A stretch of DNA of 5,486 bases from Actinomycetes bacterium (GCA_023415395.1 JAEZKN010000166.1:1-5486); one strand, 5' to 3'; positions 1 through 5,043 are shown, counted from the stretch's first letter. Program-made: numbers and translations. Notes: generated from the letters alone by a model not told the origin.

Positions 1-2
1 CC

Positions 3-623
3 CCCGTGGCGGTCGAGCCGAGCGCGCAGCCGGGTGAGCAGTCGGGCGAGCAGCCGTGGCAGCGCGGCGAGATCGTCCGCTACGTCGACGGCGAGCTGGA
101 GGTCCGCCCGGGCGTCGTCGTACACCAGCGCCTCGACAACCCCTACGGCTACGCACCGCCCCGCGCCTCCGACGCCCTCGACGTCACCTGGCAGGGGCGG
201 CGGGCCTGGGTGCTGGCCGAGCTGCGCCAGGGCGGCGCCTCGATCAGCTCGGCCACCCCGAGCAACGGCTGGACCGACTTCGAGGCGTGGGTGAGCGACC
301 AGGTCGGCCAGACCGGCGACGGCTGGCCCGAGACCGTGCGGCTGGACGACGACGGCCGGGTGGTCGCGGCGCCGGGCGCCGAGATCCTGCAGCGCACCGA
401 CGACCCCCGGCTGGGCGACTCCTTCGCCCCCGCCGGCGCGGTCACGGGCGCCGCCGTCGTGGAGGTCGACGGTGGGCCGCCGTCGTACTTCGTCGTCTGG
501 CGGGTCCTGGACGGCGAGCTCGACGTGATCACCACGCCGCCGGGCGACGTCGTCGGCGCGACCTTCGAGGAGCTGCTCACCTACGCCCGCGCGCAGTACG
601 CCTCCGGTGAGGGCCTGCGGTGA
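3..623 (+). CDS. Uncharacterised protein with two-fold internal repeat, 5' end probably outside window
   Basis: I do not recognise this family. The frame is open to the left edge. A GTG at 6 could start a 205-residue protein, but no upstream sequence is visible to show a ribosome site. The first 20 residues (rich in Q, G, E, P) read like a linker, so this may be the C-terminal part of a longer, perhaps membrane-anchored, protein. No membrane segment or signal peptide is visible. Counting from the GTG, residues 24-100 and 111-198 resemble each other: both have V-R, then D-G, then P-G, then Q-R-x-D-x-P at a constant offset of 88 (Q41/Q129, R42/R130, D44/D132, P46/P134), and both end in an aromatic-rich strand and an F-E helix. 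Its stop overlaps the sigma-factor start by 4 bases, so the two are probably co-translated. A role as a regulator or anti-sigma partner is only a guess from position; no zinc-type anti-sigma motif is seen. Confidence 0.75.
   Translation, partial: PVAVEPSAQPGEQSGEQPWQRGEIVRYVDGELEVRPGVVVHQRLDNPYGYAPPRASDALDVTWQGRRAWVLAELRQGGASISSATPSNGWTDFEAWVSDQVGQTGDGWPETVRLDDDGRVVAAPGAEILQRTDDPRLGDSFAPAGAVTGAAVVEVDGGPPSYFVVWRVLDGELDVITTPPGDVVGATFEELLTYARAQYASGEGLR
606..613 (+). promoter_or_regulatory. Ribosome binding site for the sigma factor
   Basis: GGTGAGGG lies 6 bases before the GTG at 620, inside the last codons of the upstream gene. It supports that start and, with the GTGA stop/start overlap, suggests translational coupling. 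It is the only reasonably placed purine-rich site I see before a start in this window; the other starts look leaderless or reinitiating. Confidence 0.5.
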
Positions 624-1108
624 CCCGGCCGTCTCGGGACGAGGCATTCTCCGAGTTCGTGCTGGCGCGACGCACCCACCTGCGCCGGATCGCCTACGCC
701 GTCTGCGGCGACTGGCACCAGGCCGACGACCTGGTGCAGACCGCGCTGGCCAAGCTGTACGTCGCGTGGCCGCGGATCCACCGCGACGGGGCCGAGGAGG
801 CCTACGCCCGCACCACGATCGTGCGGGCCAACATCGACGCCCACCGGCGCGCGTCGAGCCGGGAGCGGGTCGGCCTGCCCGAGGGCGACCGGCCGGCCCC
901 GGAGCCGATGCCGGTCGAGGAGCGGTCCGCGCTGTTCGACGCGCTCCAGGACCTGCCCACGATGCAGCGCAAGGTCGTGGTGCTGCGCCACTGGCTGGGC
1001 CTCTCGGTCGAGGAGACCGCCCGCGAGCTCCGGATCAGCGCCGGCACCGTCAAGAGCCACTCCTCCCGGGGCCTGGAGAAGCTCCAGGCGGCGCTCACGG
1101 CGCTCTGA
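620..1108 (+). CDS. SigE-family RNA polymerase sigma-70 factor (ECF-like)
   Basis: This 162-residue protein has the two-domain build of the actinobacterial SigE-type ECF sigma factors, which direct RNA polymerase to a limited promoter set. Region 2 covers about residues 9-75, with the helix C-G-D-W-H-Q-A-D-D-L-V-Q (residues 29-40) that contacts core polymerase. A short, proline-rich linker (about 84-102) follows. Region 4 covers about 104-157, with L-P-x-x-Q-R-K-V-V-V-L-R and a helix-turn-helix at about 128-149 (L-S-V-E-E-T-A-R-E-L ... G-T-V-K-S-H) for the -35 element. Length is typical for the family, with no C-terminal extension. The GTG start is chosen because it overlaps the upstream stop as GTGA and has a purine-rich site 6 bases ahead. 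The target regulon and any anti-sigma factor cannot be read from here; the co-translated upstream protein is the natural candidate partner, by position only. Confidence 0.93.
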   Translation: MTRPSRDEAFSEFVLARRTHLRRIAYAVCGDWHQADDLVQTALAKLYVAWPRIHRDGAEEAYARTTIVRANIDAHRRASSRERVGLPEGDRPAPEPMPVEERSALFDALQDLPTMQRKVVVLRHWLGLSVEETARELRISAGTVKSHSSRGLEKLQAALTAL

Positions 1109-1133
1109 CCCGCTGGACTTCTCGGGCGATCCC

Positions 1134-1169
1134 TGACGTTTTGGGGTGAAGCTTCGGCCCAGAACGTCA
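1134..1169. terminator. Hairpin between convergent sigma-factor and TrmH-family genes, likely bidirectional terminator
   Basis: TGACGTTTTGGG (1134-1145) pairs with CCCAGAACGTCA (1158-1169): 12 consecutive pairs, one of them G-U on the plus-strand RNA, around a 12-base loop that contains the palindrome GAAGCTTC (1148-1155). It starts 25 bases after the sigma-factor stop, and its right arm includes the TGA stop of the minus-strand methyltransferase gene. There is no clear U-tract on either strand, which is common for actinobacterial terminators. A competing pairing, GGGGTGA (1143-1149) with TCACCCC (1167-1173), is also possible. Confidence 0.7.
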
Positions 1170-1841
1170 CCCCCGCCAGGCGTCCCCACCCGACAGGTCG
1201 GCGTACTGCCGCACCCAGGCGTGCATGGCGATGGCGGCGGCCGAGGAGGCGTTGATCGAGCGGGTGGAGCCGAACTGCGCGATCGAGAACGTGCCGTCGC
1301 AGGCCGCGCGGGCGGCGTCGGAGAGGCCGGGACCCTCCTGGCCGAAGAGGAAGCACACCTCCCGCGGCAGGGCCGCGGTCTCGAGGTGGAGCGCGCCGGG
1401 GAGGTTGTCGATGCCGAGCAGGGTCACGCCGCGCTCGTGGAGGTAGGCCGCGAGGTCGGTGACCGTGGGGTGGTGGCGCACGTGCTGGTAGCGGTCGGTG
1501 ACCATGGCGCCGCGGCGGTTCCACCGGCGGTTGCCGACGATGTGCACCTCGGCGGCCAGGAACGCGTTCGCGGTGCGCACGATCGTGCCGATGTTGAAGT
1601 CGTGCTGCCAGTTCTCGATCGCGACGTGGAAGTCGTGGCGGCGGGTGTCGAGGTCGGCGACGATCGCGTCGACCGTCCAGTAGCGGTAGCGGTCCACGAC
1701 GTTGCGGCGGTCGCCCTCGGCGAGCAGCGCGGGGTCGTACTGCTCACCCTCCGGCCACGGCCCGACCCACGGCCCCACGCCGACCTCCGGCGGTCCGTGC
1801 GGCACCGGGTCGTACGGCGCCCGCTCCTCGTCCCCGTCCAC
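1167..1841 (-). CDS. TrmH/SpoU-family RNA 2'-O-methyltransferase
   Basis: SPOUT-fold enzyme, predicted to transfer a methyl group from S-adenosylmethionine to a ribose 2'-OH in tRNA or rRNA; the target base is not predictable. With the GTG start at 1841 it has 224 residues. All three family motifs are present: motif 1 N-I-G-T-I-V-R-T-A-N-A-F at 83-94 with catalytic Arg89; motif 2 L-F-G-Q-E-G-P-G-L-S at 165-174; motif 3 S-I-A-Q-F-G-S-T-R-S-I-N-A-S-S at 186-200, with S-I-N where S-L-N is usual. Motifs 2 and 3 form the trefoil-knot cofactor site. An N-terminal segment of about 70 residues precedes the catalytic domain. The frame stays open to 1958, but that would run into the divergent DedA gene. 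GTG at 1841 is preferred because a TANNNT box ends 7 bases before it; GTG at 1850 is the alternative. From memory it resembles mycobacterial SpoU proteins of the Rv0881/Rv0380c type. Confidence 0.93.
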   Translation of the reverse strand: MDGDEERAPYDPVPHGPPEVGVGPWVGPWPEGEQYDPALLAEGDRRNVVDRYRYWTVDAIVADLDTRRHDFHVAIENWQHDFNIGTIVRTANAFLAAEVHIVGNRRWNRRGAMVTDRYQHVRHHPTVTDLAAYLHERGVTLLGIDNLPGALHLETAALPREVCFLFGQEGPGLSDAARAACDGTFSIAQFGSTRSINASSAAAIAMHAWVRQYADLSGGDAWRG

Positions 1842-1848
1842 GGACCAC

Positions 1849-1854
1849 ACCGTA
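1849..1854 (-). promoter_or_regulatory. Putative -10 box for leaderless TrmH-family transcript
   Basis: Read on the minus strand this is TACGGT, matching TANNNT, followed by 7 bases and then GTG at 1841. That spacing would put the transcription start at the start codon. No recognisable -35 TTGAC is seen. If the start were GTG at 1850 the box would overlap it. Confidence 0.45.
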
Positions 1855-1887
1855 GGGGAACCTGCCGCGGGCCTCCCGGGCGGCGGG

Positions 1888-1893
1888 TACCGT
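1888..1893 (+). promoter_or_regulatory. Putative -10 box for leaderless DedA transcript
   Basis: TACCGT (TANNNT) is followed by 6 bases and the GTG at 1900. The GAGG at 1895-1898 lies only one base from the GTG, too close to act as a normal ribosome site, which favours leaderless initiation. The opposing TrmH box is 34 bases away, so the two promoters share their upstream DNA. Confidence 0.45.
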
Positions 1894-1899
1894 TGAGGC

Positions 1900-2670
1900 G
1901 TGGACGCCAGCATCGCCCTGCAGCCGCTCCTGCTGGGGATGGACTGGATGGACCCCAACTGGCTGCTCGATCAGTTCGGGGGCGCGTTCTACTGGGTCAG
2001 CCTGCTGATCGTCTTCGTCGAGTGCGGGCTCTTCTTCCCGTTCCTGCCCGGCGACACCCTGCTCTTCGCGCTCGGGCTCTTCCTCAACTCCGGGCGCATC
2101 GACATGTTCGGCACGCCGCCCGTGGTGGAGCTGCTGATCGCGTTCGTGCTGCTGACGGTCGCGGCCTTCCTCGGCAACGTGGCCGGCTACGAGATCGGCC
2201 GCGCGATCGGACCACCGCTCTACGAGCGCGACGGCCGCTTCCTCAAGAAGAAGTACTTCGACCAGACCCACGCCTTCTTCGACAAGCACGGCAACAAGGC
2301 GCTGGTCATTGGCCGCTTCGTGCCGTTCGTCCGCACCTTCATCACCGTGGTCGCGGGCGTCACCCGGATGGAGCGGCGCCGGTTCTTCCTGTGGAGCTTC
2401 GTCGGCGCCGTGCTCTGGGTGGGCAGCATCCTGCTCCTCGGCTTCACCCTGGGCCAGGCCTTCCCGAGCCTGGGCGAGAACATCGACAAGGCGATCGCGG
2501 TGATCCTCGCCTTCACCGTCGTGCCGATCGCCTACGAGTGGTGGCGGCACCGCCGCACGGCGAGCAAGCGCGCCGACGACAACGACGGCGACGGGGTGCC
2601 GGACCTCGACATCATGGGGCTGCCGACGACCCACCCGCACCACCGCGACGGCGCCGGATCCGGCTCCTGA
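1900..2670 (+). CDS. DedA-family membrane protein (SNARE-associated/VTT domain) with acidic calcium-loop-like tail
   Basis: A 256-residue polytopic inner-membrane protein. DedA proteins are implicated in membrane lipid homeostasis, and some members recycle undecaprenyl phosphate; which applies here is unknown. The core reads V-E-C-G-L-F-F-P-F-L-P-G-D (Glu41, Asp52 in the first re-entrant hydrophobic region), then N-V-A-G-Y-x-x-G-R at about 93-101, then G-R-F-V-P-F-V-R-T-F (Arg139 and Arg145) and A-G-V-T-R-M. The acidic pair and the arginines six apart match the essential charged residues described for E. coli YqjA/YghB. Hydrophobic segments lie at about 32-62, 75-97, 140-185 and 195-213. After the basic R-H-R-R-T-A-S-K-R the tail carries D-D-N-D-G-D-G-V-P-D-L-D (226-237) and a His-rich end. 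The GTG at 1900 is chosen from the TANNNT spacing; ATGs at 1939 and 1948 are alternatives. The 3' end overlaps a second DedA gene on the other strand. Confidence 0.92.
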   Translation: MDASIALQPLLLGMDWMDPNWLLDQFGGAFYWVSLLIVFVECGLFFPFLPGDTLLFALGLFLNSGRIDMFGTPPVVELLIAFVLLTVAAFLGNVAGYEIGRAIGPPLYERDGRFLKKKYFDQTHAFFDKHGNKALVIGRFVPFVRTFITVVAGVTRMERRRFFLWSFVGAVLWVGSILLLGFTLGQAFPSLGENIDKAIAVILAFTVVPIAYEWWRHRRTASKRADDNDGDGVPDLDIMGLPTTHPHHRDGAGSGS

Positions 2671-3286
2671 CGCGGCGCACGACCCACCACGCGCCCACGA
2701 GCGCGACCACGGCCACGACCACCCACTGGAGCCAGCCCGCCACCGCCTCGACCCGGTGCCACTCGTGCCCGAGCAGGTAGCCACCGAGGATGAACGCGGT
2801 GTTCCAGATCGCGCTGCCGAGCGTCGTCAGCACGACGAACGTCGCCAGCGGCATCCGCTGGATCCCGGCCGGCACCGAGATCAGGCTACGGAACAGCGGC
2901 AGCATCCGGCCCAGCAGGACCGCCTTGCGGCCGTGCCGGGCGAACCACTGCTCGGTGCGCTCGAAGTCGCGCGCCTCGACCAGCGGGAGCCGGATCCACA
3001 GGGCGAAGGTCCGGTCGCGGCCCAGCTGCGCGCCGATCGCGTAGAGCAGCAGGGCGCCGACGAGCGAGCCCACCGTCGACCAGACCAGCGCCGAGGTCAG
3101 CGAGAGGTGTCCCTGGCTGGCGGCGAAGCCGGCCAGGGGGAGCACCAGCTCGCTGGGCAGGGGCGGGAAGACGCTCTCGGCCGCGATCAGCAGGCCGACG
3201 CCCGGCCCGCCGATCGCCTCCATGACGTCGACGACGAGCTGGCCGACCGTCCCAAGGTCGTCGCCGGCCGCTGCCGTGGTGGACAC
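2612..3286 (-). CDS. DedA-family membrane protein, second copy, in operon with pyrE
   Basis: A 224-residue polytopic membrane protein of the DedA/VTT family, divergent in sequence from the plus-strand copy it faces. It carries A-E-S-V-F-P-P-L-P-S-E-L-V-L-P-L-A-G (Glu37, Glu46), the glycine-rich G-S-L-V-G-A-L-L-L-Y-A-I-G at 73-85, and G-R-M-L-P-L-F-R-S-L-I-S-V-P-A-G at 126-141 (Arg127 and Arg133, six apart as in the family). Hydrophobic stretches lie at about 29-55, 64-86, 125-170 and 185-203, followed by an arginine-rich tail that should be cytoplasmic. The P-P-x-P-S-E form belongs to the subgroup with Glu in the second acidic position, whereas the other copy has Asp. The GTG start at 3286 lies 4 bases after the pyrE stop with no Shine-Dalgarno sequence visible, so it is probably translated by reinitiation on the pyrE message. 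ATG at residue 22 is a possible but less likely start. Lipid substrate unknown; undecaprenyl phosphate is a guess from relatives. Confidence 0.92.
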   Translation of the reverse strand: MSTTAAAGDDLGTVGQLVVDVMEAIGGPGVGLLIAAESVFPPLPSELVLPLAGFAASQGHLSLTSALVWSTVGSLVGALLLYAIGAQLGRDRTFALWIRLPLVEARDFERTEQWFARHGRKAVLLGRMLPLFRSLISVPAGIQRMPLATFVVLTTLGSAIWNTAFILGGYLLGHEWHRVEAVAGWLQWVVVAVVALVGAWWVVRRVRSRIRRRRGGAGGSSAAP

Positions 3287-3290
3287 CCGG

Positions 3291-3815
3291 TCAGCCGCGC
3301 GCGGCGTCCAGCTGGGCCTTGGTCAGGACCGGCCGGACCTCGAGGCCGACGTCGGCCAGCGGGTTCTCCCCCGCCGGGCTGCGGTCGATGGCACACACGA
3401 CGACCTCGACGGTCGCGCCGGCTTCACGCAGCGCCCGCGTCGCGTCGCGGACCGCGCCGCCGGTCGTGATCACGTCCTCGACCAGCGTCACCCGCCGCCC
3501 GGCGACGTCCGGGCCCTCGGCGAGCTTGCAGGTGCCGTACTCCTTTGCCCGCTTGCGCACGAAGAGCGCGGGGCGGCCGGTCAGGCTGCTCACCATCGTC
3601 GCGATCGGTACGCCGCCCAGCTCGAGCCCGCCGAGCAGGTCGGTGTCCTCGGGGAGCAGCGCCACCATCTCGCGCGCGACCCGCAGGAGCAGGCCGGGGT
3701 CGGCCTCGAAGAGGTACTTGTCGAAGTACTCGGTCGCCTGCTGGCCCGAGCGGAGCGTGAACTCCCCCGTCAGCCTGCAGATCGCGTCGATGTCAGCCGC
3801 GAGCGTCTCGTCCAC
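3291..3815 (-). CDS. pyrE: Orotate phosphoribosyltransferase
   Basis: Cytosolic enzyme that joins orotate and PRPP to give OMP and pyrophosphate, the fifth step of de novo UMP synthesis. With the GTG start at 3815 it has 174 residues, normal for the family. The PRPP-binding motif T-L-V-E-D-V-I-T-T-G-G is at 110-120. F-D-K-Y at 31-34 supplies the N-terminal lysine seen in OPRTs. The flexible catalytic loop is F-V-R-K-R-A-K-E-Y-G-T at 85-95, with Arg87, Lys88 and Lys91 in place but Tyr93 where enterobacterial OPRT has His. The open frame continues upstream to 4052 across the divergent aminotransferase gene; that extension is rejected because GTG 3815 follows a TANNNT box by 7 bases. No other pyr gene is in view. 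It appears to be first in an operon with the downstream DedA gene. A message starting at the GTG would leave no room for a PyrR-type leader, so any control should act at the promoter. Confidence 0.95.
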   Translation of the reverse strand: MDETLAADIDAICRLTGEFTLRSGQQATEYFDKYLFEADPGLLLRVAREMVALLPEDTDLLGGLELGGVPIATMVSSLTGRPALFVRKRAKEYGTCKLAEGPDVAGRRVTLVEDVITTGGAVRDATRALREAGATVEVVVCAIDRSPAGENPLADVGLEVRPVLTKAQLDAARG

Positions 3816-3822
3816 GGCCCCG

Positions 3823-3828
3823 AGCGTA
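3823..3828 (-). promoter_or_regulatory. Putative -10 box for leaderless pyrE transcript
   Basis: On the minus strand this reads TACGCT (TANNNT), followed by 7 bases and GTG at 3815. No purine-rich ribosome site lies at a usable distance, so a leaderless message is the simplest reading. The expected -35 position falls within the inverted repeat at 3837-3856. Confidence 0.5.
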
Positions 3829-3836
3829 CCGACGCC

Positions 3837-3856
3837 CGGGCACGGTTCCGTGCCCG
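3837..3856. promoter_or_regulatory. Inverted repeat in the pyrE/aminotransferase divergent promoter, candidate operator
   Basis: CGGGCACGG (3837-3845) and CCGTGCCCG (3848-3856) are perfect 9-base arms around TT. It sits between the two opposing TANNNT boxes, over or beside the place where both -35 elements should be, so a bound dimer could control both genes. Under the proposed starts neither gene would transcribe it, which argues against an RNA hairpin. The regulator is unknown. Confidence 0.5.
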
Positions 3857-3881
3857 AGGGTGCGGCTCGGTGCCCTAGGGT
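3847..3881 (+). repeat. Direct repeat with 20-base period upstream of the aminotransferase
   Basis: TCCGTGCCCGAGGGT (3847-3861) and TCGGTGCCCTAGGGT (3867-3881) match at 13 of 15 positions with an offset of exactly 20 bases, about two helical turns. The first copy contains most of the right arm of the inverted repeat; the second contains the proposed -10 box TAGGGT. It may be tandem binding sites, or a local duplication from which the -10 box arose. Confidence 0.5.
3876..3881 (+). promoter_or_regulatory. Putative -10 box for leaderless aminotransferase transcript
   Basis: TAGGGT (TANNNT) is followed by 7 bases and the ATG at 3889. No Shine-Dalgarno sequence with normal spacing is seen. The box coincides with the end of the second copy of the direct repeat. 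Confidence 0.5.
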
Positions 3882-3888
3882 CGGGCCC

Positions 3889-5043
3889 ATGCTGGCGCAT
3901 CGACTCGACGGCATCCCGCCGACGATCTTCTCGGAGATGTCCGCCCTCGCCGTGCGGACCCGGTCGGTCAACCTCGGCCAGGGGTTCCCGGACGTCGATG
4001 GCCCGCCCGCGGTGATCGCCCGCGCGGTCCAGGCGCTGGAGAGCGGGCTCAACCAGTACGCGCCCGGACCCGGCGTGCCCGCGCTGCGCCAGGCCGTCGC
4101 CGCCCACCAGCGGCGGCACTACGGCCTCGACCTCGACCCCGACACACAGGTGGTCGTGACCACCGGCTGCACCGAGGGCATCGCGGCCGCGCTGCTCGGG
4201 CTGGTGAACCCGGGCGACGAGGTCGTCGTGCTCGAGCCCTACTACGACTCCTACACGGCGATGATCCAGATGGCCGGCGGCGTACGCCGTCCGGTGACCC
4301 TGCGCGCGCCCGACTTCCGCCTCCAGGCCGACGAGCTCCGGGCCGCGGTGACGCCGCGCACCCGCTTCGTGCTGCTGAACTCGCCGCACAACCCGACCGG
4401 CACCGTGCTCACCCGGGCCGAGCTCCAGGCGGTCGCCGACGTGGCGGTCGAGCACGACCTGGTCGTCATCACCGACGAGGTCTACGAGCACCTGGTCTTC
4501 GACGACCACGAGCACGTCCCGCTGGCCACGCTGCCCGGGATGTTCGAGCGGACGCTCTCGCTCTCCAGCGCCGGCAAGTCCTACTCCTTCACCGGCTGGA
4601 AGGTCGGCTGGGCCACCGGCCCGGCCGAGCTGGTGCGCGCGGTCCTCGCGGCCAAGCAGTGGCTGACCTTCACCTCGGGGTCCCCGCTCCAGCCCGCCGT
4701 CGCCCACGCGCTCGACGACGAGCCCGACTTCCCGGGCCGGCTGGCCGCCGACCTGCGTGCGCGCCGGGACCTGCTCTGCGCCGGCCTCGCCGACCTCGGG
4801 CTCGACGTCCGCGTCCCCGAGGGCACCTACTTCGCCACCGCCGACGTGTCGGCGCTGGGCTGGGCCGACGGCGACGCCTTCTGCCGCGCCCTGCCCGAGC
4901 GGGCGGGGGTCGTGGCGATCCCGCTGAAGGGCTTCTACGACTCCGACGCCGGCCGGCACCTCGTGCGGTGGGCCTTCTGCAAGGAGCTCGACGTCATCGA
5001 GGAGGGGCTGCGCCGGCTGGCGGCTGCTGACCTCGCCTGCTAG
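3889..5043 (+). CDS. Class I/II PLP-dependent aminotransferase, DapC/KAT-like
   Basis: A 384-residue cytosolic fold-type I aminotransferase, full length for the family. Seen in order: N-L-G-Q-G-F-P-D at 28-35, N-Q-Y-A-P-G-P-G at 55-62, the cofactor phosphate-side T-T-G-C-T-E at 91-96, N-S-P-H-N-P-T-G at 164-171 (Asn168), T-D-E-V-Y-E at 195-200 (Asp196 and Tyr199 hold the PLP ring), S-S-A-G-K at 226-230 with Lys230 as the Schiff-base lysine, T-G-W-K-V-G-W at 235-241, and H-L-V-R-W-A-F at 357-363 where Arg360 should bind the substrate carboxylate. From memory it is close to M. tuberculosis Rv0858c, assigned as N-succinyldiaminopimelate aminotransferase (DapC, lysine and peptidoglycan precursor route). 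The same group holds methionine and kynurenine/glutamine transaminases, so substrate is not certain and I give no symbol. The frame is open upstream to 3319, antisense to pyrE; the ATG at 3889 is chosen because the family's N-terminus and the TANNNT box fit it. The 3' end overlaps the convergent membrane-protein gene. Confidence 0.93.
   Translation: MLAHRLDGIPPTIFSEMSALAVRTRSVNLGQGFPDVDGPPAVIARAVQALESGLNQYAPGPGVPALRQAVAAHQRRHYGLDLDPDTQVVVTTGCTEGIAAALLGLVNPGDEVVVLEPYYDSYTAMIQMAGGVRRPVTLRAPDFRLQADELRAAVTPRTRFVLLNSPHNPTGTVLTRAELQAVADVAVEHDLVVITDEVYEHLVFDDHEHVPLATLPGMFERTLSLSSAGKSYSFTGWKVGWATGPAELVRAVLAAKQWLTFTSGSPLQPAVAHALDDEPDFPGRLAADLRARRDLLCAGLADLGLDVRVPEGTYFATADVSALGWADGDAFCRALPERAGVVAIPLKGFYDSDAGRHLVRWAFCKELDVIEEGLRRLAAADLAC

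Noticed and set aside
1862..1887. Possible inverted repeat in the TrmH-family/DedA intergenic region
   Set aside because: The arms match only with a bulge and consist entirely of G/C runs, so chance pairing is a sufficient explanation.
1842..1958. Extension of the TrmH-family gene upstream to 1958
   Set aside because: It would cross the divergent promoter and the start of the DedA gene, and the extra residues have no family similarity that I recognise.
2653..2664. Perfect 12-base palindrome GCCGGATCCGGC in the DedA overlap
   Set aside because: It is too short and leaves almost no loop for an RNA hairpin. Such palindromes occur by chance in GC-rich coding DNA, so I do not call it a terminator or operator.
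1146..2780. 544-codon open frame on the plus strand
   Set aside because: It runs antisense to the TrmH-family gene and out of frame through the DedA gene. Its composition (Arg/Pro/Gly/Ala-rich) is that of a GC-rich shadow frame and no domain is recognisable.
1744..2784. 346-codon minus-strand open frame opposite the first DedA gene
   Set aside because: Its composition is that of a shadow frame and it overlaps the starts and coding regions of two well-supported genes.
3319..3888. N-terminal extension of the aminotransferase frame by 190 codons
   Set aside because: It is antisense to pyrE and low in sequence complexity (Ser/Arg/Thr-rich), and the family N-terminus begins at the ATG at 3889.
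3793..4959. 388-codon minus-strand open frame opposite the aminotransferase
   Set aside because: It is a shadow frame rich in Gly, Arg, Val and Glu with no recognisable motif, while the plus strand encodes a complete aminotransferase with all catalytic residues.
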